Below, in pieces: positions 55,726-63,736 of a stretch of 64,000 nt of DNA. Origin of the DNA: Caballeronia cordobensis (GTDB lineage Bacteria; Pseudomonadota; Gammaproteobacteria; Burkholderiales; Burkholderiaceae); the NCBI RefSeq assembly GCF_001544575.2, contig NZ_FCNY02000001.1, positions 310,001 to 374,000 of the forward strand, given 5' to 3'. The notes beneath the pieces were generated by a model. That model ran no database searches. It had not been told where the DNA came from and worked only from the letters and a program-made list of their open reading frames with translations. The number at the start of each line of letters is the position of its first letter. The stretch's first letter is position 1. A program made the translations under genes and the position numbers.

Positions 55726-56999
55726 TACAGTCCTACGTTCTGGAAAAGGATCGCGAAGACGGCGTCCGCGAGAATCACGATGGTGATCGAGGTCACGACG
55801 GACGTCGTCGTGCCTTCGCCGAGACTCTGCGAATTCGCCTTGATGCGAAAGCCGAAGTGACACGCGGTGAGCGCGATCAGCATGCCGAACACGACGCCCT
55901 TGCCGAGCCCGATCCACAGATTCGCGATCGGCACGACGGACGGCAGCGAGCGCACGAAGAAATTGACGTCGATGGACAGCACGAGCTTCGCCGCGAGCGC
56001 GCCGCCGGTCAGCGCGACGATATTGGTCCACATGACGAGCAGCGGCATCGCGATGCCGAGCGCGATCACGCGCGGCAGCACGAGCCGCAGGCCGTGGGGA
56101 ATGCCCATGACCTGCATCGCGTCGAGCTCTTCGGTGACGCGCATCACGCCGATCTGCGCGGTGATCGCGGAGCCGGAGCGCCCCGCGACGAGAATCGCGG
56201 AAAGCACGGGCCCGAGCTCGCGGATCACCGAGAGCCCGAGAATATTGACGATGTACTGATTCGCGCCGAACGCGCGCAGCTGTTGCGCGGACAGATAACT
56301 GAGCACGATGCCGATCAGAAACGCGACGAGCGCGGTGATCGCGAGCGCCTGCGCGCCGGCCGCGTAGATATTGGCGGAGATTTCCGTCCACGGAATGCGC
56401 TTCGGCCGCCGCACCAGCCCGAGGAGATCGAGCAGGAAACCGCCGAACATCGCGAGGCCGTCGTAGAGATGATCGAAGAACGCGAAGATCAATGACCCGA
56501 GCTTCGTGACCGGATCGATGCGATCGACCGGTTCGGGCTCTTCGCGCTCGGCGTCGAGCAGCGCGACGCGCTCGAAGATTTCGCGCTGCGTGTCCGACAG
56601 CGCGATGGTCGCGGGCATCTTGCGGCCCCAGACGCGCCAGAGCGCCTGCCCGCCGACGTGATCGAGCCGCTCGACCGACAGCAGATCCCACTGCCCGATT
56701 GCCTCGCGGCCGATCGCGCGCAGCCGCCGCGTCACGCCGCTCTTCGCGCGGTCGCGGGCGAGCGCGAGCGCGGTCCACTGGCCGGAGAGCCGGACCACCT
56801 TGCCCTGCTGACCGGCTTCCACCCTAAGGCGCGGCGGCGTGTCGAAGTCCAAGGAGCGATGGCGCGATGAAACGCGGTTGAAGGGGAACGGACATTGTAG
56901 CGAAGTGCGTTGGGGGAAGGCGGGGACGGTGCCCGCGGGCCTATGTCGATTGGATGAATGGTCGGGAATGCGGGGAACGGGAAGACTGGGTTGCACCAT
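55725..56999 (-). CDS. MlaE-type lipid ABC permease with N-terminal STAS-like domain
   Basis: The C-terminal half is an MlaE permease with five or so helices (ALAITALVAFLIGIVLSYLSAQQL, GLSVIRELGPVLSAILVAGRSGSAITAQIG, EELDAMQVMGIPHGLRLVLPRVIAL). The N-terminal part (about residues 50-150, LRVEAGQQGKVVRLSGQWTALALA and AREAIGQWDLLSVERLDHVGG-like sequence) resembles a STAS domain fused to the permease, as seen in some beta-proteobacteria. No clear ribosome site marks the start; the real start may be downstream of 56999, near the RLRVEAG segment. Partner of the ATPase, MCE and lipoprotein genes. Confidence 0.88.
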   Translation of the reverse strand: MVQPSLPVPRIPDHSSNRHRPAGTVPAFPQRTSLQCPFPFNRVSSRHRSLDFDTPPRLRVEAGQQGKVVRLSGQWTALALARDRAKSGVTRRLRAIGREAIGQWDLLSVERLDHVGGQALWRVWGRKMPATIALSDTQREIFERVALLDAEREEPEPVDRIDPVTKLGSLIFAFFDHLYDGLAMFGGFLLDLLGLVRRPKRIPWTEISANIYAAGAQALAITALVAFLIGIVLSYLSAQQLRAFGANQYIVNILGLSVIRELGPVLSAILVAGRSGSAITAQIGVMRVTEELDAMQVMGIPHGLRLVLPRVIALGIAMPLLVMWTNIVALTGGALAAKLVLSIDVNFFVRSLPSVVPIANLWIGLGKGVVFGMLIALTACHFGFRIKANSQSLGEGTTTSVVTSITIVILADAVFAILFQNVGL

Positions 57000-57023
57000 T
57001 CTTTACAGTGCAACTTAGCAAAT

Positions 57024-57371
57024 ATGCTACTCTCGGATGAACGTTCCTGGACGATCGCTTACTACGATGAACAGCTTCAACGCGAGATTCGCGATCTGCC
57101 AATCGGCATACGCTCCGACTATTGGCGGCTGGTCGATCTCATGAAACTACACGGCGCAAACTTGCGAATGCCGCATTCGAGAGCGATGGGAGGCGGTCTG
57201 TTCGAACTTCGACCGCGCGGCAGAGACGGCATTGGCCGCGTCTTCTACTGTATGGGCACCGGCAGGCGAATCGTCATGTTGCATTCGTTCATCAAGAAGA
57301 CCCGGCAAACGCCAGAAGACGAACTGCGTATCGCACACGCACGAATGAAGGAGGTGAAAGGTAATGTCTAA
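57024..57371 (+). CDS. HigB-type toxin (phage Gp49-like family)
   Basis: A 115-residue RelE-superfamily protein with the Gp49-like/HigB pattern: YYDEQLQREIRDLPIGIRSDYWRLVDLMKLHG, LFELRPRGRDGIGRVFYCMGTGRRIVMLHSFIKKTRQTP and ELRIAHARMKEV. Such proteins cleave mRNA on the ribosome. Its last eight bases overlap the antitoxin gene, giving the toxin-first order typical of HigBA. ATG 57024 is chosen; the ATG at 56958 is in the divergent spacer. It looks like an accessory insertion between the lipid-transport operon and birA. Confidence 0.88.
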   Translation: MLLSDERSWTIAYYDEQLQREIRDLPIGIRSDYWRLVDLMKLHGANLRMPHSRAMGGGLFELRPRGRDGIGRVFYCMGTGRRIVMLHSFIKKTRQTPEDELRIAHARMKEVKGNV

Positions 57372-57696
57372 GACCCGATTGCAACGTGAATTGGCACGTC
57401 GCTACAACCCGGTCCCCCACACCGAAGAAGACGACCGCCGCATGCTCGCCGACCCCGAGTTCAAGGCGGCCTACGACGCCCTGGGGCCGAAATACGAAGC
57501 CCTCCACGCACTGCTAAGCGCGCGCAAGGAAGCCGGCCTCACTCAGGCACAGATCGCCGAGCGCATGGGCACGACCGCGTCCGCGGTCGCGCGGCTCGAA
57601 GGATCGCTGATCAGCGAAAAACACTCGCCGTCCGTGGCGACGCTGCGCAAATACGCCACGGCGTGCGGCAAGACGCTGCGCATCGCCTTCGTGTGA
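57364..57696 (+). CDS. HigA-type XRE-family antitoxin
   Basis: A 110-residue protein with a helix-turn-helix near residues 55-100 (GLTQAQIAERMGTTASAVARLEGSL, SPSVATLRKYATACGKTLRIAFV). It lies directly after the toxin gene with an eight-base overlap and would neutralise it and repress the operon. The N-terminal 40 residues (EEDDRRMLADPEFKAAYDALGP) are typical of HigA-like partners. Confidence 0.9.
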   Translation: MSKTRLQRELARRYNPVPHTEEDDRRMLADPEFKAAYDALGPKYEALHALLSARKEAGLTQAQIAERMGTTASAVARLEGSLISEKHSPSVATLRKYATACGKTLRIAFV

Positions 57697-57743
57697 CGTT
57701 TTCGGGGGCTTCGCACCCCCTTCCCGCCGCTACAATAGCCGCC

Positions 57744-58637
57744 ATGAACTCCACTCCCTTCGCCCCCGACGCGCCCTGGCGCATCGATCTCCCGCGACTC
57801 GCGGCGCTCGCCGAGCGTCCGGCGCGCGACTGGACCATCGACATCGTCGATGAAACCGGGTCGACCAACGCGGACCTGATGGAGCAGTTGCGCGCATCGC
57901 GCCGCGATGGCGCACGTGCGCCCGCGCCCGTGGTCCGCGTCGCATATTCGCAAACCGCGGGGCGCGGCCGGCGCGGGCGCGCATGGCTCGCCGAACCGGG
58001 CAATGCGCTGCTGATGTCGGTCGGATGCGTGCTGAAGCGGCCCATCGAAGGGCTGTCGGGTCTGAGCCTCGCCATCGGCACGGCGGTGCTCGACGCGCTC
58101 GCGCGCCTGCCGCTCTCGCCGTCCGCTCGTCCGGCGCTGAAGTGGCCGAACGACGTCCTGCTCGACGACGGCAAGCTCGCCGGCATTCTCATCGAAACCG
58201 CGTGGAACGCGCCGGATGCGACGGCGGTCGTGATCGGCATCGGCCTGAATTTGCACGGCGCGGAGCAGCTCGCCGCGCAAGTCGACGACGCCAACCGCAT
58301 CGCCGCATCGCCCGGACAAGGCGCCACGCCCGCCGCGCTCGCGCGCGCGTGGCCCGACGCGAATCTCACCGATACCCTCGCCGCGCTCCTCAACGCGCTC
58401 GACGGCGCGCTGCCGCGTTTCGAAGCCGAAGGCTTCCGGCCGTTCCGCCAGCGCTGGCTCGACGCGCACGCCTGGGCGGGCCGCGAAGTCGCGCTCATCG
58501 ATCAGGGCATGGAGGTGACGCGCGGCATCGCGGCGGGCGTCGACGACGGCGGCCAGTTGCTGATCGACGCGCCCGAAGGCCCGCGCGCCGTCGCGACCGG
58601 CGAACTGACGCTGCGCCTCGCGAAGGAGCGTCCGTGA
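57744..58637 (+). CDS. birA: Biotin-[acetyl-CoA-carboxylase] ligase (no DNA-binding domain)
   Basis: This enzyme attaches biotin to carboxylase subunits. The catalytic region has [10 protein letters not shown], the biotin-binding loop [23 protein letters not shown] and [21 protein letters not shown]. At 297 residues it lacks the winged-helix repressor domain of E. coli BirA. ATG 57744 lies in the family start region; the earlier frame from 57663 comes from the antitoxin gene. Its stop overlaps the coaX start. Confidence 0.94.
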   Translation: MNSTPFAPDAPWRIDLPRLAALAERPARDWTIDIVDETGSTNADLMEQLRASRRDGARAPAPVVRVAYSQTAGRGRRGRAWLAEPGNALLMSVGCVLKRPIEGLSGLSLAIGTAVLDALARLPLSPSARPALKWPNDVLLDDGKLAGILIETAWNAPDATAVVIGIGLNLHGAEQLAAQVDDANRIAASPGQGATPAALARAWPDANLTDTLAALLNALDGALPRFEAEGFRPFRQRWLDAHAWAGREVALIDQGMEVTRGIAAGVDDGGQLLIDAPEGPRAVATGELTLRLAKERP

Positions 58638-59455
58638 CAGCGTCGGGTAACGAAGCGCGCTATCTGCTCATCGACGCGGGCAACAGCCGCATCAAATGGT
58701 CGCTCGTCGAGGAAGACGGCGCGCCGCTCGCGAACGGCGCCTTCGAGCACGCGCATCACTCCACCAGCGCCGACGACGCCGCGCTCGACGCCTGGGGCTC
58801 GCTGCCCACGCCGGCGAGCGCGTGGATTTCGAACGTCGCCGGCATGCCGGTGCAGAACCGCATCCAGCGTCTCATCGACGCCCGCTGGCCGACGTTGCCG
58901 CGCACCGTCGTGCGGGCGCGCGCCGCGCAGTGCGGCGTGACCAACGACTACGCCGACCCGACGCGCCTCGGCAGCGATCGCTGGGCCGGTCTCATCGCCG
59001 CGCGCGCCGCGTATCCGGGCGAGCATCTGCTGGTCGCGACCTTCGGCACCGCGACCACGCTCGAAGCGCTGCGCGCCGACGGCGTTTTCACCGGCGGCCT
59101 GATCGCGCCCGGCTGGTCGCTGATGATGGAATCGCTCGGCAGCCACACCGCACAACTACCGACGCTCGACCCCGCGGCCGCGCGCGAAGCGTTGAATCAG
59201 AAGCGCAACCTGTTCGCGACCGACACCGCCGCCGCGCTTTCCGCCGGATGCCTGCTCGCGCAGGCGAGCCTGATCGAGCGCGCGTGGCGCGACCTGAAAG
59301 CGGACTGGCAAGCCGAGGTGCGTCTCGTGCTCGGCGGCGGCGCGGCCAATGAAATCGCCGGCGCGCTCGACGTGCCGCATACTCGACACGATTCCCTCGT
59401 GCTGTCCGGCCTCGCGCTCATCGCGCGCGACGCGGCGGCACGCCATTCATCCTGA
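58634..59455 (+). CDS. coaX: Type III pantothenate kinase
   Basis: This enzyme phosphorylates pantothenate in the first step of coenzyme A synthesis. Visible: [13 protein letters not shown] (phosphate loop with DAGNS), [33 protein letters not shown], and [12 protein letters not shown]. Start is GTG 58634 with AAGGAG upstream, overlapping the birA stop as GTGA. It has 273 residues. The gene pair birA-coaX is common in beta-proteobacteria. Confidence 0.95.
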   Translation: MTASGNEARYLLIDAGNSRIKWSLVEEDGAPLANGAFEHAHHSTSADDAALDAWGSLPTPASAWISNVAGMPVQNRIQRLIDARWPTLPRTVVRARAAQCGVTNDYADPTRLGSDRWAGLIAARAAYPGEHLLVATFGTATTLEALRADGVFTGGLIAPGWSLMMESLGSHTAQLPTLDPAAAREALNQKRNLFATDTAAALSAGCLLAQASLIERAWRDLKADWQAEVRLVLGGGAANEIAGALDVPHTRHDSLVLSGLALIARDAAARHSS

Positions 59456-59488
59456 TTCGCTGAATTGATAGACGGACGGAGCCCAGGA

Positions 59489-59728
59489 ATGCTGCGCTGG
59501 CTGATCGCCCTCCTTATTCTCGCCAACTTGCTGATGTTCACCGTCATGCGCGGCATGTTCGGACCGTTGCCCGCCGCCGGCGCGCGCGAGCCGCATCATC
59601 TGTTGCAGCAAGTGCGTCCCGAAGCGCTCGCGACGCGTCCGCTCGGCCCGGAAGAAGCGTTCGACCAGCCGCGCGTCGGCGGACCGGCGCCGGCCGCGAA
59701 CGTTCAGAGCACGCCGCTCGGCCAATAA
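59489..59728 (+). CDS. Small membrane-anchored protein downstream of coaX
   Basis: A 79-residue protein with one N-terminal helix (LRWLIALLILANLLMFTVMRGMFG) and a Pro/Ala-rich tail. In related genomes longer proteins with a similar start occupy this position; here the tail ends shortly (VQSTPLGQ) with no SPOR-like or other domain. GGAG precedes ATG 59489 within 14 bases. It may be a short family member or a shortened gene. No function is assigned. Confidence 0.6.
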   Translation: MLRWLIALLILANLLMFTVMRGMFGPLPAAGAREPHHLLQQVRPEALATRPLGPEEAFDQPRVGGPAPAANVQSTPLGQ

Positions 59729-59753
59729 GCGGCGCGCGGGGAAATCGAGAGAA

Positions 59754-60236
59754 TCAGGACTGCTCGCGGACCTTCCTGAGCAGCGCGGTCGTCGACCGGT
59801 CGTGCTCGAACGGGATGGCGAGCGCCTTGCCGCCCCATCCGCGCACGAGCGCCGATTCGGCCAGCTTGTCCATGTCGTAGTCGCCGCCTTTCACGAGCAC
59901 GTCCGGGTGCAGCGCGTCGATCAGTTGCAGCGGCGTCGTTTCTTCAAACTTCACGACCCAGTCGACGCTTTCTAGCGCCGCGAGCAGCGCCATGCGATCG
60001 TCCTCGCGATTGATCGGGCGATCGTCGCCTTTGCCGAGCGTGCGCACGGATGCATCGCTGTTGACGCCGACGATGAGCGTCGCGCCGAGCGCCTTCGCAT
60101 CGGCGAGATAAGTGACATGTCCGCGATGAAGGATGTCGAAGACGCCGTTGGTGAAAACGACGGGGCCGGCAAGCGCCGTGCGGCGCGCGGCGAGCGCCTC
60201 GCGCGTGATGATCTTGCGTTCGAAAATGGCGGGCAT
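59754..60236 (-). CDS. rfaE2: D-glycero-beta-D-manno-heptose 1-phosphate adenylyltransferase
   Basis: This nucleotidyltransferase makes ADP-heptose for the lipopolysaccharide core. It corresponds to the C-terminal domain of HldE and is separate here. Signatures are VFTNGVFDILHRGHVTYL with the HxGH-type motif, the GVNSDASVRTLGKG segment, and LIDALHPDVLVKGGDYDMDKL. ATG 60236 (MPAIFERK) is the family start; length 160 residues. The kinase domain gene is not in the window. Confidence 0.94.
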   Translation of the reverse strand: MPAIFERKIITREALAARRTALAGPVVFTNGVFDILHRGHVTYLADAKALGATLIVGVNSDASVRTLGKGDDRPINREDDRMALLAALESVDWVVKFEETTPLQLIDALHPDVLVKGGDYDMDKLAESALVRGWGGKALAIPFEHDRSTTALLRKVREQS

Positions 60237-60312
60237 GGCGACGCTCGTTGCGGTGTACTGAAAGCGCGCATTGTGCCATGGCGCTTCACGCAAGAATGAA
60301 TCGTTGAAATGC

Positions 60313-60346
60313 AGACGGCCCGCCGGTTCAACCCGGCGGGCCGTCT
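60313..60346 (-). terminator. GC-rich terminator-like hairpin
   Basis: A 14-base stem (AGACGGCCCGCCGG and its complement) around TTCAAC lies between rfaE2 and the ferritin-like gene. The tail has few T (GCATTTC), so termination strength is uncertain. Confidence 0.6.
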
Positions 60347-60368
60347 CATTTCGCGATGCTTGAATGCG

Positions 60369-61244
60369 TCAGGCCGGCTGTTCGGCCGCGCCGCCCGGCG
60401 CGGCTTGCAGACGCTGCGTAACTTCCTTGCGATAACGGTTCAGTTCCTGCGCGGTCGCGAACGAACGCTCGAAAAGAATCGACAGGTTATGCAGGATGCG
60501 CTCGACGACCTTCCTCTCCCAACTGTCGTCGAAGCGGATCTGGTCGTCCAGCCAGCGTTCGAGCCACTCCGGATCGGGCAGCCGCGACTGCACGGTATCG
60601 CGCGGGAAAAGCGCCTGATTGACGTGGAGATTGGTCGGATGCAGCGGCTTTTCGGTGCGGCGCGCCGACGCCATCAGCACGCCGATCTTCGCGAACGCGG
60701 CGCGCGCCGTGTCGCCCGCATTCGCGAGCGCCTTCTTCATGTAGCGCAGATACGCGCCGCCGTGACGGGCTTCGTCGCGCGAAATGGTTTCGTAGATGTG
60801 CTTGATGACCGGCTCCGTGTGCCACTCGGCCGCGCGGCGATACCAGTGATTCAGGCGGATTTCGCCGCAGAAGTGCAGCATCAGCGTTTCGAGCGGCGGC
60901 GCCGGATCGAACTCGAAGCGTACCGCGTGCAGTTCGTCTTCGGTCGGCACCATGTCGGGCTTGAAGCGGCGCAGATACTCCATCAGCACGAGCGAATGCT
61001 TCTGCTCCTCGAAGAACCACACGCTCATGAAAGCGGAGAAATCGCTGTCATGGTGGTTGTCACGCAGGAACATTTCGGTTGCGGGAAGAGCGGACCATTC
61101 GGTGATCGCGTTCATCTTGATGGTCCTGGCCTGCTCGTCGGTGAGCAGGGACGCATCGAACTTGTCCCATGGAATGTCCTTCTCCATGTCCCATCGGACG
61201 GATTCCAGCGATTTATAAAGTTCCGGATAAAGCATGGTGTTCAT
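60369..61244 (-). CDS. Ferritin-like diiron protein
   Basis: A 291-residue helical protein. Two E-x-x-H type motifs are visible, EEQKHS near residue 78 and DEARHG near 158, in helices with further Glu (ATEMFL, EIRLNHWY). This layout fits the ferritin-like/acyl-ACP desaturase superfamily with a carboxylate-bridged diiron centre. The reaction is unknown; related genes are often annotated only as ferritin-like. AGGGGTGGA precedes ATG 61244. It stands alone between rfaE2 and the MerR regulator gene. Confidence 0.8.
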   Translation of the reverse strand: MNTMLYPELYKSLESVRWDMEKDIPWDKFDASLLTDEQARTIKMNAITEWSALPATEMFLRDNHHDSDFSAFMSVWFFEEQKHSLVLMEYLRRFKPDMVPTEDELHAVRFEFDPAPPLETLMLHFCGEIRLNHWYRRAAEWHTEPVIKHIYETISRDEARHGGAYLRYMKKALANAGDTARAAFAKIGVLMASARRTEKPLHPTNLHVNQALFPRDTVQSRLPDPEWLERWLDDQIRFDDSWERKVVERILHNLSILFERSFATAQELNRYRKEVTQRLQAAPGGAAEQPA

Positions 61245-61672
61245 AGGTCCACCCCTGATGCCACTTATGCGACGTTATATCTATTTGACTTTCAGCTCAC
61301 GCGTGCGAAATAACCTTGCATGCGAGCAGCCAAGCTTTCAATTTTACGCGGGATTCGGTCGGCCAAAGACGAAATGCGACAACGAGCGCTCAAATTGGGC
61401 GCTGCGGCAACGCGTCGCGTCCCGCGAAAACAATGCACTTCCCGTGCAAATGTTGCCTGTTGTGCGTCTTGTTCTACCGTGGGTGAGGAGCGAAACCTGT
61501 GCCTGAGGTAAGTTCAAGTGGCGCCGAGCCGGCCGCCGGACTGCGCCGGACCACGCCGGCCGCGCAGTATGACGTGCTCGCGTGACAGCGATGCGAAGCG
61601 CACGCTTGCGAATGTCCGCGCCAGTGCCCGCCGCAGCGAGCGGCCAGTGCCCGCCGCAGCGAGCGTCGTCGA
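61245..61672. other. Non-coding stretch between the ferritin-like gene and the MerR regulator
   Basis: A 428-base gap. It includes an AT-rich upstream patch near 61265-61300 that may hold the promoter of the ferritin-like gene, and a tandem duplication at 61621-61666. No gene, RNA or terminator was recognised otherwise. Confidence 0.5.
61621..61666. repeat. Two tandem copies of a 23-base unit
   Basis: The unit CCAGTGCCCGCCGCAGCGAG plus CGG is repeated once directly, differing only in the last base. It lies just beyond the 3' end of the MerR regulator gene. Confidence 0.85.
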
Positions 61673-62674
61673 TCATAGCATGGCAGATTGACGCCAATCC
61701 GCGACGGTTTCATCGATCGGGGTCAACCCTGCGACGTGAAACACGCCGTCGTTCAGCTTGCGGCGCAGCGCCGGACTGCTTCCGCCGACCCAGATGCGCA
61801 CGTGCGGCGGGAGCAGGTTGCGCAGATCGGTCAGGCCGTTGGTGATCGCCTGCGCGGGCAGCACGGCCGTGAACGACAGCGCCACGATATCGACGTGATG
61901 GGCCGTCACCGCATCGACGATATCGTGCAGCGGCGTTTGCAGCCCCAGCTGGATGCACTCGCACTCGGAGAGCGTGAACATCGCTTCCGCCATCAGGATG
62001 CCGAGGCCGTGGCCTTCGCCGGACAACGTCGTGAGCAGGACGCGAGGACGCCCGCCGCGCCCGCGCAACGCGTCGCCGAGCGGGCGCATGAGCGTGCGCA
62101 TGGTCGACTGGATCGCCTCGCTGAACAGATGTTCGTGATAAACCTGCAAGGTGCCCGCCGCCCATGCATTGCCGACACGCGCGGCGAGCGGCGCGGCGAC
62201 ATCCAGCACGAAGCGTTCGAGGCCGTCGCGCGTGGCGCGCTTCAATAGCCCGAAGCGGAATTCCTCGTAGGCGCTCTTGCGCAGCAGCGACACCAGATGA
62301 TCGAGCTCGGCGTCGGGGGCGTCCTGCCCGACCCCGGAGCTTTCGGCCAGATGTTGCAGCAGGTCGATCGGCTGCGCGAGCACCTTGCTCGGGCGATGCC
62401 CTGCGTCGAGCAGACGCTTGACCAGCCGCAGCTTTGTCACCTGATCCTGCGGATACAGCCGTTCGCCGCCGGGCGAGCGCATCGGCTGCGGAAAACCATA
62501 GCGGCGCTCCCAGACGCGCAGTGTGTCCTTCGTCAGACCAATTTCCTGAGCGATTGCTCCGATGCCGATTCCCGACAGTCCCGGCGCCTCAAAGCCCTGC
62601 GGCGCTTGCTCCAGCGCGTCCGGGGCGTCGGAAGACGGTTCGGAATCGAAGTCTTGTTCTGATGTGTTTGTCAT
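61673..62674 (-). CDS. MerR-family regulator with cobalamin-binding domain (CarH/LitR-like)
   Basis: Order: an Asp/Glu-rich N-terminal segment 1-35, a MerR winged helix at about 36-105 (IGAIAQEIGLTKDTLRVWERRYGFPQPMRSPGGERLY), a four-helix B12-binding cap, and a Rossmann-like B12-binding domain to the end. The cap carries W171-x9-E181-H182 (W-x9-EH), and the domain has E220-G-H222-G-L-G225 (E/D-x-H-x-x-G with the lower-ligand His). Both are signatures of CarH-type adenosylcobalamin light sensors. The residue after the Trp is Ala, not the His known in Thermus CarH. It is 333 residues. Light or B12 sensing is inferred. Confidence 0.85.
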   Translation of the reverse strand: MTNTSEQDFDSEPSSDAPDALEQAPQGFEAPGLSGIGIGAIAQEIGLTKDTLRVWERRYGFPQPMRSPGGERLYPQDQVTKLRLVKRLLDAGHRPSKVLAQPIDLLQHLAESSGVGQDAPDAELDHLVSLLRKSAYEEFRFGLLKRATRDGLERFVLDVAAPLAARVGNAWAAGTLQVYHEHLFSEAIQSTMRTLMRPLGDALRGRGGRPRVLLTTLSGEGHGLGILMAEAMFTLSECECIQLGLQTPLHDIVDAVTAHHVDIVALSFTAVLPAQAITNGLTDLRNLLPPHVRIWVGGSSPALRRKLNDGVFHVAGLTPIDETVADWRQSAML

Positions 62675-62754
62675 GGACAGATCTTTCCCGATGTACTCAC
62701 GCCATCCGATGCACGTTGCGTGCCCGCCTTCGACGGTGGACAAATTTTCGCGCC

Positions 62755-62774
62755 GTCTACATTTCATCATAGAC
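62755..62774. promoter_or_regulatory. Inverted repeat upstream of the CarH-like gene
   Basis: GTCTA and TAGAC are separated by ten bases, about 80 to 100 bases before the regulator's start codon; a TATGAT that could serve as a -10 overlaps it. An operator for autoregulation is possible but untested. Confidence 0.35.
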
Positions 62775-62935
62775 AGAATCGAAACAGGCATGTGGGTTGA
62801 GATGCGTTTCAGCGCGCGAGTGAAGACACGGGACGCGGTCCGATGAGGCTTCATTCATCGGAGGAAATCGGAGGAAACCGGGTGAACCGTCGGGCCCGGC
62901 GGAGCGTTGCGCGCCGCCGGACCGGGAGACGAAAA

Positions 62936-63691
62936 TCAGACGGGTTTCTTGCGCGGCGCGGACTTGCGGGCGGCCGCTTTCTTCGCCGCCGCGGCTTCGG
63001 GCTTGTCTTCGCCGCCGCTCGGCGGCTGCTCGGCACGGCTTCCGGACGCGGCTTCCGGTTGATCGTCCGCTGCCGCGCCCGCGTTGAGCGGGCCGTTCAT
63101 GCCGGGTTGCAGCATCGCGAGATGCGCGAGCTGATTGAACTGCGATTGCAGTACGTTCCACCAGCCGGTCGGATCGAAGCCCGGCGGCGGCGCAGAGGCT
63201 TTTTCGCCCGCTTCGTCCCCTTCCGGGGCTTCTTCGGGCGGCTGCGCCGGGGCGCTCGCTTCCTGCTTCGCCGCGCCGCTCATCGGCCAGCCCGCAGCGG
63301 CGGACTTCGCCTTGTCGGCCGCCGCGCTGTGCGCGCTTTCCACCGATGTCTGCGCGAACGCGCCGAACGCACGCAGGGTTGCGAGCGTCGCGCGCTGCAC
63401 TTCGAGCGCCTGAATCGCCGATTGCAGCATGTTCAGATTGAGCTTGAGCCACTGCTCGACGGCGCGCATGTCCGTCACGCGCTTGTCGAGTTCTTCGATG
63501 TTCGTGAGCGGAGCGAGCATGTCGGACATCATCGAGAGGGAGGGACCCACGCCCTGCCCGCCGCCCGGCATCGCGGCGGCGAAGGGATTCAGGCGCATCA
63601 GTTCCCACATCTTGCCCATCATGTCGGCCTGGCCGAATCCGGGAAAACCGGGAATCGTGTAGGGCGGCGTACCGCCAGTGTTATCGGTCAT
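62936..63691 (-). CDS. phaM: PhaM-like polyhydroxyalkanoate granule-associated protein
   Basis: PhaM in Ralstonia binds PHA granules, DNA and synthase. Here the 251-residue protein starts with PPYTIPGFPGFGQADMMGKMWELMRL, has a helical core (LDKRVTDMRAVEQWLKLNLNMLQSAIQALEVQRATLATL), a Pro/Ala/Glu-rich linker, the segment GWWNVLQSQFNQLAHLAM, and a Lys/Ala-rich basic tail (AAAKKAAARKSAPRKKPV) of the kind that binds DNA. Family assignment comes from this pattern. It follows a divergent gap and precedes the enoyl-CoA hydratase gene on the same strand. Confidence 0.85.
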   Translation of the reverse strand: MTDNTGGTPPYTIPGFPGFGQADMMGKMWELMRLNPFAAAMPGGGQGVGPSLSMMSDMLAPLTNIEELDKRVTDMRAVEQWLKLNLNMLQSAIQALEVQRATLATLRAFGAFAQTSVESAHSAAADKAKSAAAGWPMSGAAKQEASAPAQPPEEAPEGDEAGEKASAPPPGFDPTGWWNVLQSQFNQLAHLAMLQPGMNGPLNAGAAADDQPEAASGSRAEQPPSGGEDKPEAAAAKKAAARKSAPRKKPV

Positions 63692-63736
63692 TCGACTCTC
63701 CTTGTTTTCGTGTGAGGTTGGCGCGGTTCCCTTCGG

